DNA of 64,000 nucleotides from Cucumis sativus (GCF_000004075.3 NC_026656.2:13206001-13270000); one strand, 5' to 3'. Counted from the first letter of the stretch, positions 34,034 through 47,625 are shown. Numbers and translations: made by a program. The notes: generated from the letters alone by a model not told the origin.

Positions 34034-37000
34034 CTTTTGAAAGAGCAAAGAGATTCTTTGTTTCGGCTTTTCCTCTTCCTTGTTAGATTGGATCCATTCC
34101 TTAAGAACCAAAAGATTTTATAAATGATCAAGATTGTAAAATGCAAGCTTTTGGTTGACTTTGATCATTTCAAGTTATGCTGAATTCATAATGTAATTAT
34201 TGATTAAAATTCTTGAATGTTTAATTAACAAATAGGCTTAAATTTTCATTTTCATCACCATTTGTATATATATATATATAATATTAACGATCGGTTCTAA
34301 ATTATTTTCATGATTGGACTTTACGTATCTGACTTTTGGTTCTTTTTTTAAGGAGAAAACGATAAGTTTTTATATGGTTAGTTTGTTGGTCAACCATTGA
34401 TTATCCTTGAAGTTCATTGTTGGAAACAATTGAATTTTGATAGTGAATTTGTTAGATTGTATCCCTTTCATTTGTCTTTTCTCGTGGGCTATTCCTGCCT
34501 TCATCCCATAAAGAAATGGAGGAAGAAATGGAAGCATGGATGGAGACGGAGATGGAGACGGAGACGGAGATCATTCAAAGTGAATCTCTTGTTGATCTTG
34601 ATTATAAAACTACTCTTTTAAAACTTTTGTATTAGAGAGTATAGAAAGGAACACACTTATATAGTTAGCACACTCAAGTTTAAAGTGTTTTTAACTTAAA
34701 CGATTTAAAAATTAATGGCGTAATTTCTTTTAGAGTGCTTGAATCTCGTTGATTCATTGAACTTTTTTGGTGAAGGATAATTACACTTCTAATATTTTGT
34801 CAAAAACTCAACAATCTTTACACGCTGTAATACCTACGTTAGTACATGAAATGTTTAATTTAGCTAAGCCCATAAAAATACTCTCATTTAGTTTAAGGTG
34901 GTTGAAATTGAATCTTTATAATATCCTTCCTTCGACAGTGGCTTCTGTTGCATGTAATTGTGGCGATGTTAGAGTAATTTACTATGATTGAGGCTACAAG
35001 AACATCTTACCACACACAACTCAATTATTCTTCGACCCAAAACTCAAGCCTCGTTTCACCAACCATCAACATTTCCTACAACATTTCCTACAGATGTATG
35101 ATTTTAAATGTATTGCATGGTGTAGTTGTCTAACATTAAGGTGTCTTGTGAATATCAAAGCTCCAATTGTCTTAGTTTGAATATTCCTATTTGCCACATC
35201 TCCATATATTACAAAGTCAAATAAACATTGAATAATTTGCAATTATGATACATACCTGAGTTTTAATTTTTTCATAATTGAGATTTATTAGCTCTTTTTT
35301 TTTTTTTTTTCTTTTTGCAATAATAAAAGTTTCCAAAAATAATTCACTCTCTTATAATAACCTTTTTTTGGTACAACTTCATATTTTAATTCTTTTTACT
35401 AATTAATATTTTTTAGATTAAATTGCAGGTTAAACACATAATTAAAAATTATGAAATCTATTGTACACCGACAACAAAAAAAACCATTACTTACATGTTA
35501 AAAACAAACTTAATCACAAACTTGTAATATTTCTTTAATTGTAATAAGACTCATTGTCCACGGATACAAGTATCAGTTAAGTTTATGTTGACGTAAATCT
35601 GTAATTTAATATTATTAAAATAATCCATACAAACATTTTTAGATTTTGAATCTAATTATTATTTGAAATATTGTCCGTTTAGTCTCAAGTAGAGTTTCGT
35701 TTTAATTTAAAAATGTAACAATTTTAAGTTAGAATGGATCTAGATACTCTAATTTTTACTAAAGAGCAACTTTAGATCCACATTTTAAAGAACTTTGAAT
35801 TCTAAATGGTGAGATCTACTTATTAACTTTTAAAAAAACAATTAGAATAATAATAATTTGTTTAGTATCTCCATTTTTCACCAATGTTAAAATTAATTTT
35901 ATAACTTTTACTTCATAATTATTTTAAATTGTAAAACCTATGTTTTTAAATTGTAAAACCTAAGTTGAAACAATTTTAAAATTCAAATACACAATCGAAA
36001 CTTTCGAAAAATTATTTTTCCTTTTTAGTAATTTACTCTGTTTTGAAATATTAGGATTTTGAGAGATTTCAATTAATAACAAATTGTAAATAAATTTTGT
36101 TGTTTTGTTTGTTATACACATGGGACATAATGATTTTAAAATGACTTTAAATCTTTCAAATCTTTTTTATTCTAAACAAAATTATTAATTTTAAATCGTT
36201 TGTTCGATTTTATTGGCAAATTCAAAGTGAGTAACATAGAGGTTAAATTACAAAAAATTCCCTCTGTGACTAAAAGATACTCTTAAACTTTCAAAAGTTT
36301 AAAAAATACCTTTAAACTTTAAAAACAGCTAAAAACAACTTAATTAATTTTGGATGGAAATTGGTAAAATTTTGTTTAAAAAATAACCCTAAACTATTAA
36401 AAAGTTTCATAAATACATGTGAGCTAAAAAAAAAGACTAAAAAACACTCTCATTCGTTCAAATTTTACACCTATTTTCTCACTAACCAAAATTTTAAGCC
36501 AAAACCATAGTTTTAAATTTATTTAACTATTAATCGAGATGGATATATTCCGAACACAATCAATCTTATTAGTTATTTATTTTAATTAATACAGTTAATT
36601 GTCAAATAAGAATGTATTTGACTATAATTTATTAACGTGAGAATTTTTTTTTCTTGACTAATTACTATTTTAGAATGTTTTAAGGAGACATTTTTATTTT
36701 AAAGTTTGGTGAGATTTTATATTTTAACCAAAGTTTAAAATATGAATGTTGATGGGTACATTGAAGTATTAGTTTTAGAGAAATTTAAAAGCAAATTTAA
36801 ATTGGTAAATAAATATTTATTTTGTATAATTAATGATTTTTTTGTAAAATGTAATTGAAATATGAATGTATCCCTCCTATCAATATACTTATGGATATAA
36901 ATTTAAACAACGATTTTAACTTGCAAAGAAATTGGGTGTAAATACAAAAGTATTTTTGAACTTTTTAAATTTAAAGGTGTTTATGGAATTTTTGAATAGT

Positions 37001-37320
37001 AGAGAAATATTTTTGAAACAAATTTGTATGGAAGATGAACTAAAGTTTGAAGCTTTTGGAAAGTTTTAGGCATTTTTTAGGTTTGACACAAAAATTTAGC
37101 CCAACACTCCATGATCCGCACAAACAAATTGAAAAAGAAAGAAAAAAAAGGATGAGCATAGTGATGATGGAGAGAGGTACGTGGCTTACAATCAGCTTAA
37201 TCCACTGTGAAACGTCTCCACCTTCTTCCTTCCTTTCAATGGAGCTTCACCATCTTTACTGAAATCCAAAGCTCCTTTTTCACATTCCCTTCTTCTTTAC
37301 CTTACACTGTAAATTAAAAC
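34034..37320. other. AT-rich intergenic region with purine minisatellite and foldback element
   Basis: No gene found. It includes (TA)n at 34267-34280, a short GGAGAC/GGAGAT minisatellite at about 34540-34570, poly-T at 35297-35314, and the foldback element at 36230-37085. The ORFs at 34397 and 34767 are short and featureless. Confidence 0.6.
36230..37085. repeat. MITE-like foldback element 310 bp upstream of the CTL gene
   Basis: The left arm (36240-36350: 'taaactttcaaaagttt', 'aaatacctttaaacttt') is the approximate inverted complement of the right arm (36945-37085: 'tttaaatttaaaggtgttt', 'aaagtttgaagcttttggaaagtttt'). Both arms carry the AAACTTT/AAAGTTT periodic words. The interior is AT-rich and non-coding. 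Boundaries are approximate. Confidence 0.4.
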
Positions 37321-37321
37321 C

Positions 37322-37354
37322 ATGTCCTTTCATCCCTTTCTCCTTCTTTCCTAA
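37322..37354 (+). promoter_or_regulatory. Possible upstream ORF before the CTL gene
   Basis: An ATG opens a 10-codon frame (MSFHPFLLLS, stop TAA) 74 bp upstream of the main start. The region is pyrimidine-rich like a 5' UTR (CCTTCTTCTTTACC...). It matters only if transcription starts upstream of 37322, which sequence alone does not show. Confidence 0.3.
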
Positions 37355-37395
37355 TCCAATTCCACCCTTTGCTTCCCCCTTCCCTCTTCACTCCC

Positions 37396-40300
37396 ATGGC
37401 TTCCTCTGAAGAACCCAACAAACCCACTTCCCTTTTCGACTCCTCCTCATCCTCCTCTCAGCCCCTTCTCTCCAATTCCCCTGCTTCTCTCTTCCCTTAC
37501 CCTTCCATTGATGACCCACCTCACAGCAATCCCCATGAATCCGACCCTTCTCAGTTCCTTCAGATCTCCTACAACTATGGCCACAGACCTTTCAAGGATG
37601 TTCCAATCCTTGTTCTTTTCCTTCTTTTTGTTCTTTCCTCATTTGGGTTTGGGATTTTCGCCTCTTTCAATCGAAATATCCATTACCCTGATCTCTCTTT
37701 CTATCACTTTGATTCTAAAACCTCCAATTGTGTTATGACGAACTCGCTTTCTTCTTCTTCCTTCATTTGGGTCTCTCTTTACTCCCCTTCTTCCTCTGTT
37801 TTCAAATCCTTGATTTGGACCCTTGTTGTTACTTTGGTTCTTAGCTTACCCATTTGCTTTCTTTTACTTCTCTTGCTCAAACACTACACCAGACAGATTG
37901 TCTACGCTTTACTTCCTTTCTTTGTTCTCGTTCCTATCTTCATCAATGTTTATTGGTTTGTTGCTTGTACGGTCAACCCCACTTGCAGTAATGACTTCCC
38001 GATGGTGTATAGGATTTTAGTTCTCATCTTCATATTCTTGGTGATTGGGGTAATTGTGTGGATTTTCATCGTTAATTGGCATCGAATTGAGCTTACGATT
38101 CAAATAATTGGGGTTGCTTCGGATGCATTGTCGATGAATCTGGGTTTGTTTGTGGCTATACCGAGTATGACACTGGGGCTTTTGATTTATTATGCGCCAA
38201 TCGTTCTGTTCTTGGTGTTTGCAAGGATGAATGGGAAAATTTTACCCCATCACCATGTATCAAGTGGAGAGTACAGTTGTGTTTGGAAGGAAGATAAATG
38301 GGTACCTGCTTACTATGCTTTGGCGATTCTTACAATGTTGTGGTCTGGTGCTGTAATGGTGGAAGGACAAGTTTATGTGATTAGTGGTACCATATCGCAG
38401 TGGTATTTCTCGAAAGAAGAGGACGACACTCCACGACGGAGCATTAGAAAGTCTTTAAGGTTAGTTTCTACTAACTTTTGTACTCTTTATCACTTTCTTT
38501 GCATGCTGTGTTTTATCATTGGAAATAAGGATGGAGTTTGTAAGGTATGATTTTGTATGGACTAGATGAAGAATGATCTGTATATATATGAGTTCGTTGA
38601 CCTCAATTGAGTTAAGCTGCTCTGGTATTACTGATAAGGAAAATGGAGATCTTGCTCACGTTGACATTGATAACACCCATCTAAAAGAAAAAAAATGAAT
38701 TTCGGAACACACGCACAACAATCTCTTTAATGATGCCCCAAGTCTTTTTGATTGGTGGAATCATCCAGATCAAGTGTCTTCTTCTCACGAAAGCCATCAT
38801 TGCTCTGAGAAGTCAAAACCTCCTCAATGAAAGGGACTTCAAACTTTTTACAGTTTTTCTTTAGGATGGTGCTGCTGATTCACCCTCCACATGTTAGAGA
38901 ACCTGTTCGCATTTTTAGTGTTGAGGTGAACTAAGAAGAGGATAAACTCTGGTTCAATGCCCTTTTCAGTAACTAGACTTACCACAAAGCCATTTCCCTT
39001 AATGTTAGGAGCTGGATTCTTATAGTATGCTTCTTTTAAAAATTACTCGTTTGGTTTTGGATGGTGAAAGGATCACGGGGATAGCCAAGGTTCAAATTAG
39101 AGTAGAAGCTAAAGTTTTGGGGTCCTAGACCAAGGATTGTATTAGAAACATGCCTGGAGGCTTGTGTGAAAGCTGAAAAAAAAGAGGAGCTGGAGGAGAA
39201 GACTAATAAATCTGATAACAAAGAGGAGGCAAGGTGTTAAAAAGAACCTTACAAGAAATTGATTTGAATCAACTGTTGCAGCTAATGGAGCAACAAGTGA
39301 AAGAAGAAAACCAAGTAGGTGAGGGTGGTTATTCAAAAGAGACACAGAAAAGTTATGTGATATAATGTGTAGGAAATTGGTGTTGTTTGAGTTAGAAAGA
39401 GTGGGCTGGGTTGAGTTGAATGTGAGGTTGCATTTCAAAAGTGAACTTTTCCTACTCAATGGAAAGGCAAGTGGAAAGATAGTGGCTTCGCAAGGGAATC
39501 CCATCTCCCTGCCTTTTTTTGTGATTATTTCTAATGTATTGAGTCAGTTGCTAGACCAAGGAATAAATATTTGCCTGCTGGAAAGCTTTCATATTGGTAA
39601 TGAGAGAATGCATCCATACTTTTTTTCTTTTTTCTTCTTTTTTTTTTGGGGGGGGGCGGGGTTGGGTGGAGAGGGGTGTGTGCAATTATGTCAACAATTT
39701 TTGAACTGTTGGAGATCGTGGAAGTGCTCTGGGAATGCTGAGCCTTGCTGAGTTGTCAGTCCAAGAGTGTACTTATAGTTGCTGGCTAATGATCTTCTTG
39801 CATTCTGAAGACTGTTGATTTTTGTAGTCACTGTAGGAAAGAATTTTGAGGAAGCTTTCAAATTGGAAGAATTGGACTACATAGGGGCCATCTGGCCTTG
39901 CCCCTTCTATGATATCCAAGCATTTTTAAGCTATTCCTTATTAATTTTGAGCTGAAAGAACGGGATAGATAGAAGATTGATCAATTTCCTGTTGTGGGGC
40001 ATAAACGTTGCAAGTTGAGTAATAGAATTGGTGCATTGCTTCAGTTCCATTAGAAAAGGAGGCTTTGGCCTGTGGGAGTTTAACAAAGAGAAAGAAAGCC
40101 TTGTTGCTTAAATGGTTATGGAGAGTCTTGAAGGAGCAATGGAACTTTTGTTCAAGGACTTTATGTGGTTCACTCTGGTTATATGGAGAGTCCTGAAGGT
40201 TTCAAATTTGTGAGTGAAATATTGTAAAACAAAAGAATTGAATCAAAATTTTCTTAACTCTTAAGCTTGGAGAACATAACAGCATATGTTTTTTGGGGAG

Positions 40301-43000
40301 ATAATGGCGCTTTAATCACCTTGCGAAGTTCATATTGCCTAAAGTTCATGGCCTGGCAGTTCAAAAAAAGATGAATGTCTGAGTTACAGGGGATTATGAA
40401 ATCAGGTCTTGGGGAGTTGGGTAGTACTGAGGCAAAACCTTGTACCTGAACTAGAACTTCAAGTTATTTTGCAGTTTGTTGGGTTGAAAGTTGTTAGCAA
40501 GTCTTCTCGAGCTCAAGATCCTTTTTGCCTTTTCTTGGTGTTTCCTCTCCATTCATTTTGAAGCTATTAGTGTGGAAGTCTTCCACTGAATTTGGGTTTT
40601 TTATTGGAAAACACTATTTTTGCTTTGTAGTTATTTCTCTTTTTTGGTTTGAGATCTAGAGGAGTTTGGCTTGTTTGTATTGTTATTTTGATTGATCTTT
40701 TAGTCATTTTTGTCATTTTTGCTCCTAGTATAATTCTCTTGTACTTTGAGCATTAGTCTCATTTTTTTGTTATCATTAATAAAGAGGCTCATTTCCATTT
40801 CAAAAAATATATATAACCAACAATTATAACAAATTCCATAGCTAATTACTAATATTCACTTAATACTTTAATAACACCCTAATACCATTCCTATCATTAT
40901 CCAAAGCAATAATATTTGGACCCTTCATCCATCAGAGAACTTCTCCATTAAATCACTATTCAGGAAACTTGCAGGCTTGAGGTGTTTGGGTAGGTTTCTG
41001 AAGGGACATGTCAACAGTAACCCAGAAAGAGAAAGGTCCAGAGAAAGTAAATTTCTTCTCTTCAACTCTATCTGTGCAGGCACCAGTAGTTTCCTTCTTG
41101 GTCCAAAATGGTTTGTTTCAAGGAGAAAAAAAGGTTCTCCAATTTTTTTAACAGGGAACCAAACTTCTCTTGGGTGTTCTTGTGTTAAGTTTTCTTTCTA
41201 GTGTTTCCTTTCAAGATATAGGGTTTGAACTGCAATGCTTTTATATTACCTTGTCTTTTTTTCCTCCAAACTTCGTCCTTATTTCCACTGATCTCCCAAA
41301 TGGACTGTTTGTCCTCATCTCACTCAATTTTACTAGGCTAATTTAACTGTCACAGTGTTTGGGGCAATTGTGCATTATAGGCAAAGTTGATATTTGGAGG
41401 AGATTTGATGAACTCTCCCTTTCGTGGTAAAGGAGGAGTCTTGTGGTAGGCTTTTTCTTTTTCTGTTATCTGGGGAGTGGGGACATTAGCTTGAGAGGAA
41501 TAGTATAATTCTGTCACATATCATAAATGAACTGTAGAGTTAACTGTCTTCTCTCCTAGTTTTCTTCTTTTGTGGGTGGCATGGAGTTCTGAAAGCTTAT
41601 CACATGATAGGCATAGGCGTAATAAAGGGTTAGGCTCTAATATGAAATCTGAGGTAGTAAAGATATGGAGAAATGGAGCTAATTTAAAAGAGAGGAAAAC
41701 CAATTAGATCTGAGTTTGGCTTTGGTATCAGTACAGAAAAAAAAGGGTAATGTTATGAGAAGGTTATTGAGGTGATATACTCTTGTTCATGTTTCTTACA
41801 TAAATATATTAATGACAACATGATTGGAAGTACATTTGAACGTTTTCTTACTTTTGTGATATGTCTTTGTCTTAGATTCAACTGCAGCCATTTTTTTATC
41901 GTTTGGAATTGGAAATGTCACTAATTTTTTTCATTTCCCCTAGCTTTTTTGCATTGGCTTATTTCCTAGTTTGATTGTATTAGTTAGCTGATTGACGAGC
42001 CTTCTCTTTCTTGATGAGAATGCCTCTTCTGCGACTGTCATTTTTCCCTTTTTTTCTTTTTAAATTTCCTCAGCTTATAGCTATAATATTTATGAATGTT
42101 TGAGATGGTTGCATAATTTTGTATCAAGACAATGTCTCATGTCAGACAAGGTTGTATATATATGCATAACAGTGATGAAGGTCTTAACAGGAGTAATGTC
42201 TCATTATCTGAGGAAATTAAGATTGTGGCATCATTTATGATTATTGATTCTTATGCTGGTCTTTGACCACTTGCAGGAATGCATTTGGCCCCTCTGCTGG
42301 CACTATATGTTTATCTGGATTACTAATTCTTGTGGTGCGTGTTGTTCGTGCTGTGGTTGATAGTGCAAGACAAGAAGATATTCCTGGGATGTTCAACCTT
42401 ATTTTACGTTGCTGTGTAAATACATTTCTGGCAGCTGTTGACTATCTGAACAAATTTGCAATAACTTTTGCAGCAGTAACAGGTGAAGCTTACTGCTCAT
42501 CTGCACGAATGACATACGAACTTTTGAAACGAAATCTCCTCTCAACTGTTTTCGTGGAGACAATCTCCACACGTTTGTTAGCTGGAATTGCCTTTGTCCT
42601 CTCAGCCATATATGCAATTGTGGTATGTTAAAATTTTGTTCACCTGTAGTTTTATGCTGCAAAAGCTTACAAACACCAACTTTTTCTATCCCCTTAGTCC
42701 TCTTTCTTATATTCCTTTCCAATTGTTGTATATTTGCAGGCTTGTGCTATCTTGCATGCTGTGAGCCATCTTGGGATTGATACATACTTCATTGCTGTTG
42801 CAGCATGGCTGCTCCTGATTGTAGTACTCACATTCTTTATCCACGTACTGGATAATGTAATCGAAACCGTATATGTTTGCTATGCTATTGACAGGGACAG
42901 AGGTGAAGTATGCAAACAAGATGTTCATGAAGTTTATGTTCATCTACCCATTAGCAGGAATCACAGATCATCAATGGCAACTACTTCACTCCTTGTATAA
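37396..43000 (+). CDS. Choline-transporter-like protein (CTL/SLC44, PNS1-type)
   Basis: Multi-pass membrane protein of the plasma-membrane choline-transporter family. Three exons: 37396-38459, 42277-42622, 42740-43000; 1671 nt, 556 residues. The ATG at 37396 follows CCC and starts MASSEEPNKPTSLF; earlier in-frame codons contain no ATG. The N-terminal 65 residues are Ser/Pro-rich and cytosolic-looking (SSSSSSQPLLSNSP). Helices follow, starting at VPILVLFLLFVLSSFGFGIF, then a loop with two Cys (SNCVM, and ACTVNPTCSND after helix 3), then about eight more helices. Family landmarks include YYAPIVLFLVFARMNG, LWSGAVMVEGQVYVISGTI, NAFGPSAGTICLSG at the exon 2 start, CCVNTFLAAVDYLNKF and the C-terminal FIHVLDNVIETVYVCYAID. 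Intron 1 is 3.8 kb and holds a decayed LINE. CTL proteins affect choline transport and vesicle trafficking in plants (known for CHER1); the exact orthologue is not assigned. Confidence 0.92.
38690..40815 (+). mobile_element. Decayed LINE (non-LTR retrotransposon) in CTL intron 1
   Basis: Same strand as the host gene. Reverse-transcriptase-like remnants occur in order. 39430-39600 reads LFLLNGKASGKIVASQGNP then ISLPFFVIISNVLSQLL, matching the plant LINE pattern NG.P.G.I.SRGLRQGDPLSPFLF...LSRLL. 40058-40150 reads GGFGLWEFNKEKES and, in another frame, LLKWLWRVLKEQWN, matching the thumb-region GGLGI.NL..RN.ALL.KWLWRF. The 3' end at 40735-40815 ('gagcattagtctc', 'aataaagaggctcatttcc', then A-rich) looks like a LINE tail. 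Frameshifts and stops separate the pieces. The 5' boundary is approximate. Confidence 0.7.
39648..39676 (+). repeat. G-quadruplex-forming run in the LINE remnant
   Basis: Four G-tracts of three or more (G9, GGGG, GGG, GGGG) with loops C, TT and TGGAGA satisfy the usual intramolecular quadruplex rule. They directly follow a T/C-rich run. On the sense strand the motif would be in CTL pre-mRNA. Confidence 0.6.
40816..42262 (+). other. Remainder of CTL intron 1, unassigned
   Basis: GC content is somewhat higher than the intergenic DNA and stops occur in all frames. Exon-like words are present (GCAGGCTTGAGG..., AACCCAGAAAGAG...), but no family is recognised. It may be a second decayed transposable element. 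Confidence 0.4.
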
Positions 43001-43645
43001 TAATTTAGTGTTGCAATTGACTTAGTGTGGTTTTGATTATTGACAGTGTTTGAAATTGTTGCGATTCTGTGTATAATGAGTTGTCACCTTTGTACATTTT
43101 GAGCCCTTTTCCCCCTCTTTTAAGTTGACGAGTCTTTAGTGGAGAAGATTGCAAATTTATCTCATGAAAATAGAAGACCAGAACTTTAGGCCTTGTTATT
43201 TAATCATTCCCTCAATTGTTGATTACTTGTAGCTGAAGGCATAGCCCTTGCTTTTTCCTTTTTATATATATTTTGCAACATTCATCATGTACTTTTTATT
43301 TTCCTTTCTTCCTTTTATCGTTGTGAATTCTCTAAGCTTATGTGTTTTTCTTCATCTATATATATTATAGATACAACTTTCATTGACGGTGTAAAAAACT
43401 AAGCGCACAAAAAGAAAGGATTCCATCTATGCAAGAAGTGAAACCCACAAAGAAAAGTGAAAGCAAACAAGAGATTAAACCTCACTATGGTTCTTAACTA
43501 TTCCTCTTAAACTCTATACTATTCCACTTACCACTTGGTCTATAAGATCCCACTCAACCACCCTAAAATGGCATAAAAAGTTATCATTATTTTAAGATTT
43601 AAAATATCATTTTGTTTTCTGTATTCCTTCTTTGTACTCTAAAAT

Positions 43646-43713
43646 TTGTTCTATTTTAGTTCCATATAGTTTCACATATTTGTTCTATTTTAGTTCCATA
43701 TAGTTTCACATAT
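43646..43713 (+). repeat. 34-bp direct tandem repeat, two copies
   Basis: The unit beginning TTGTTCTATTTTAGTTCCAT and ending TTTCACATAT occurs twice head-to-tail without visible mismatch, followed by a diverged third start (TTGCTCTAGTTTTG). Confidence 0.8.
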
Positions 43714-46700
43714 TTGCTCTAGTTTTGTAGTTACGTAGGAAACATTGAACGAATAATTATGGACAAGGTAACATAAATTACATCCTAAATTATAAAGAAT
43801 ACCATTAATTAAACTTCGGTTTTTATTTTTTTCAAAAGTTAGTAATATAATCATTTGCATTTCATAAACATTCCAAAACTAGCTATCTTTTTGGGTAGAT
43901 ATCCTTTAGAATGTTAAAACAAAAATTGATGAGGAACAAATACGTTGTTGCTTGTTTGGATTAAGTTTAAAAGGAATGCCGCGTATGTCAATTTGTTTGT
44001 CCAATATTCTAACGTTTTTTCTATTCTAATGATAATTTTGAAATGTTTACTAAAGGTTAAGAGTACTACTACAACTTTTAAAGAATGTGATTATTTTTTT
44101 AAATACAAATAGTAAAGTTTAGATCTCAATGGGCATAAACTCTATTTTACGAATGGTTAAAACTCCTCATTTTGAAAATAGTTTGATTTAGTTTTAGTCG
44201 CCAATCATTGAACCAAAAATAAAATGAGATGCATGTAACATATTTAGTTAGATTCTCAAAACATCAGATCTCCAAACACTCTTACAAACAAGAAGCAAAC
44301 AATCTATACGAACACTAAAGAAATCAAAATAGAATGAAAAAGGAATAGGTTCCTGTTTGCAAAGCCAAACACATTGTATTTTGAGGAACCTTACGAAAAC
44401 TATTTAAAATCACTTTTGTCATTTTTAAAAATCACTCCAAATTAAAATATGTTTTTAATTATTCTTTAATTTGATGCACAACACACTGTACGAGTTTTTG
44501 AGTAATTGTAAATATGACAAAAATGATTCTAATCATTTCAAAATCAATCTCAAACATGTAGAACATGAATAGTTTTATGGATTGATCCAACCGAAAATGT
44601 GAACCACGAAAAGGAATTAGAGTAATTCCATTAGAAAGAGGCCATAAACTAAAACCCAATATTTGTTAAGAACACAACTAGCAGATAAACATCACAACCT
44701 CCTCCTTCAGATTGCCTTCTTTCTTCTATATATATTTCATTATTTGCCCCCACAATGTCTCCAAAGTCTTCCCTTTCTTTCTCTTTTCTTCTCTTCAATG
44801 GCCTTTTCTCTTTGTAATCTCCCTCCCTCCCTCTCATCAAACTTTATCTCTAAACACATACATGTATTCACGAAAGTATGATGTTGTCTATTTTAAATAT
44901 GCATTTATACGATTTAGTTTTGAAAAAAATTGATCTCTACATGTTGGGTTTAGCTTCAAAATGGTTGTACACACTTAGTCCTTTAGCTTTAAGTTTTAAT
45001 TTGTGTCTATTTAATCTCAAATATCTTTGTTAATTAATAGACATTAACGCTAATAATTGAAAGTGAGTATCTAATCAAAACTAGCTTAAAAGTGTAAACC
45101 TTGAAAATTAATGGCCATGTCATAAACAAAATTATCTTCTTTGAAACAAAACTAAAAAAAAAAAAAAAGAGCTAATCGTGTGACATTTTGAAACAAAAGG
45201 ATCAAAAGTTTTAGTTCCATTAATAATTTTAAACCAACCAACTGAAACTTCAGTTAGAACTGAATTTTCAATTTGGCAATTAGTTCTAAAGTTCACCTCT
45301 CTTCGAAAATTTGTCCTAATCTAAGTGATCAACTCTTCTTTTCTTAAATCTATCATACAACTCAAATCATGAATCACACACGAAAGGACAACATTTTTCG
45401 CAACTTAAAATAATTTGAAACTAACATTCATGTATAATTCACATTGCAAAAATAAAACAAGGGTGTTGAAACTCATTGAAAGATGATAATCTTAGAAACA
45501 ATTACATAAATTGAGAATTACTCAAACTATAATAGTTAGGGAACATCCCCACCCAATGGAATGATGGTTAGGATTTTCCTCCACATTGTTCCTCAAGACA
45601 AATCCATGAAAAAGCTCAAAACACCTTTTTAGAACTAATAAAACATTGAAATTAGTGACCCAAACATTGAATCGTAACATTATAATAATAAAATTTGAAT
45701 CATGCCCAACTTGAACCTAGCCCTCTTATCCGTGATTGGTTGCACAATCCATTGGTTCCTTTTTATTAATTTGGAAATTAAACAATGGTGTGCAAGATCG
45801 GTTTTTGTTCGAGTTTCTGTATGTTTACAATTTGTTTGAGTTTGATTTCAATTTAGTTTGTATGTTTCAACATTTATATTTTTTATCTTCAATTTTCTTT
45901 TGGTATACACTTTTAATTGATACTTGTTAATTAGTTAATTTAAAACAATTATGAAGTAAAATTTTAAATTTTAATATGTTAGCGTGAGTACGGTTAAACT
46001 TTAATTATTTATAATTCATTAAAATTAAGTGATAAGTATCGTAAAAGTGAGATTTTAGTTGAAATATAGGACCAACTTAAAATAAATCATAAATTATGAT
46101 GAAAACTAAATTAAACTAAATTCAAAAGGAGAGAAGTATTGATATAATGATCCAATGCATTATGCAACCAATAAGGAAAAAAAAGGAGTAGGTTCAAGTT
46201 GAGCATCATTTTAATTTATTTAGTATTATTGCTCTTACTATTCAATGTTTGGCACACTAATTTCAATGCCTTTTAATACAATTTCTAATTTCTTTTTCTT
46301 TTTTAAAAAATTAAAACCTTTAATACATATATACTTCTCATTTTAATTGATTTTTAAATCAATATATTTATTTATAAGTCTATATAACTTTCTTTTTCTT
46401 TTTAAAAAAAAACATTTTATACTACGATTTAGAAACGTGAAATCGTTGAACTCATGTTAACAAGAAATTTAGGTTTTAGTTCATTTTTAAAAATTGATTA
46501 TTTTAGTTTCTTAAACATGTAGTAATGAATAAACTGAAATAATTATTATTTTTTTTTTAAAAAAAGAAAAGTTTAATTTGGATATGGAAGAATAAAACTA
46601 AAACGAAACCTAGGATGCAAAATGTAGTATTAAATATTTGAGATTGAAAAAAGCATCATATTGTATAAAATTATTTAGGGGTTTGCTTCCACGCAAAGAC

Positions 46701-47484
46701 TTTTTCTTTCTTTGTACAAAGAAAGAGAAATGGAGAGGATGTGTGGGTTTGTGATCCCAGATGTGGACCACTCTATTCCCTTACTCGTTTTTTATATTAT
46801 ATAGTTGTCTACTTCATCCCTCACTTTATACTCTTACATGGTCGAGATTTGTTTGAACATTTACTAAATTAACCATAGTTATACTTGGTTTAGTGGCAGT
46901 TTGATTAGAAAATCCTCTCCAGCCTATTGATGCTCACTCTATTGTTATGTAGTAATTAATTGGATTCATTATACTAAGGTTAAATTATTCAATATGGTCT
47001 CTAATATTGTGAAAGTTCCATATTTTGATTGGTTTGTCAATACAAACATTGTTCCATTGGTTGACATATGAGAGTGTTAAAAACCAAAGAGTTTATTGTT
47101 CAAAATTTCCTATTTTCAATTGTACTAAAAAAGTGTTATTTATTTGATTTCGCTTATTTTCAACTACGGCATCTTTTTATGTGGCGATGAATGTTAATGT
47201 TTTCAACTTCGTAGAGATTACGTAACCTAAATGTAATTGATCAATATATATATATATATATATATTCAATTTTTGTCGACATGTTAACATTTCCGTAGAT
47301 ATTTTTACAATTCTATGTTCGTGAAAAACTATGTTTATAAGAAAATTTATCATCAAGTTGCAACTTCCTCATATTTGTGACATTTTAAAAAATTATTATA
47401 TCTCTTAGATATTAAATTGAACCGTATATATCTCAAATAAACAGAGGGACTAAGTAGACAAAAAGAAAACTTGGAAAACTTATT

Positions 47485-47625
47485 AAATATAGGACTATTT
47501 TCAAATATAGCAAAATATCATAGTTTATCTACGAGGATCGCGATAGACTATTATCTGTCTTCGCTCTATTTGTATCATACTAAACAAAAATAATAATTTA
47601 CTGTAGATATTTTGCTACATTGTAG
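47485..47625. repeat. Dispersed foldback-like repeat (tagcaaaat/gatag family), copy 3
   Basis: The left arm 'caaatatagcaaaatatcatag' and right arm 'gatattttgctaca' are inverted; the core contains 'gatagactat' and 'tctgtct'. Confidence 0.55.

Noticed and set aside
36230..37085. LTR retrotransposon upstream of the CTL gene
   Set aside because: The arms are inverted rather than direct, and there is no primer-binding site, polypurine tract or gag/pol remnant; foldback element preferred.
39142..39504. 120-codon minus-strand ORF in CTL intron 1
   Set aside because: It is antisense to the LINE RT remnant, whose plus strand carries the recognisable motif. The minus translation is hydrophobic noise.
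44649..44933. Overlapping ORFs of 60-73 codons on both strands
   Set aside because: They read a short CT-rich patch (CCCTTTCTTTCTC...). No homology, and antisense ORFs of equal length indicate composition effects.
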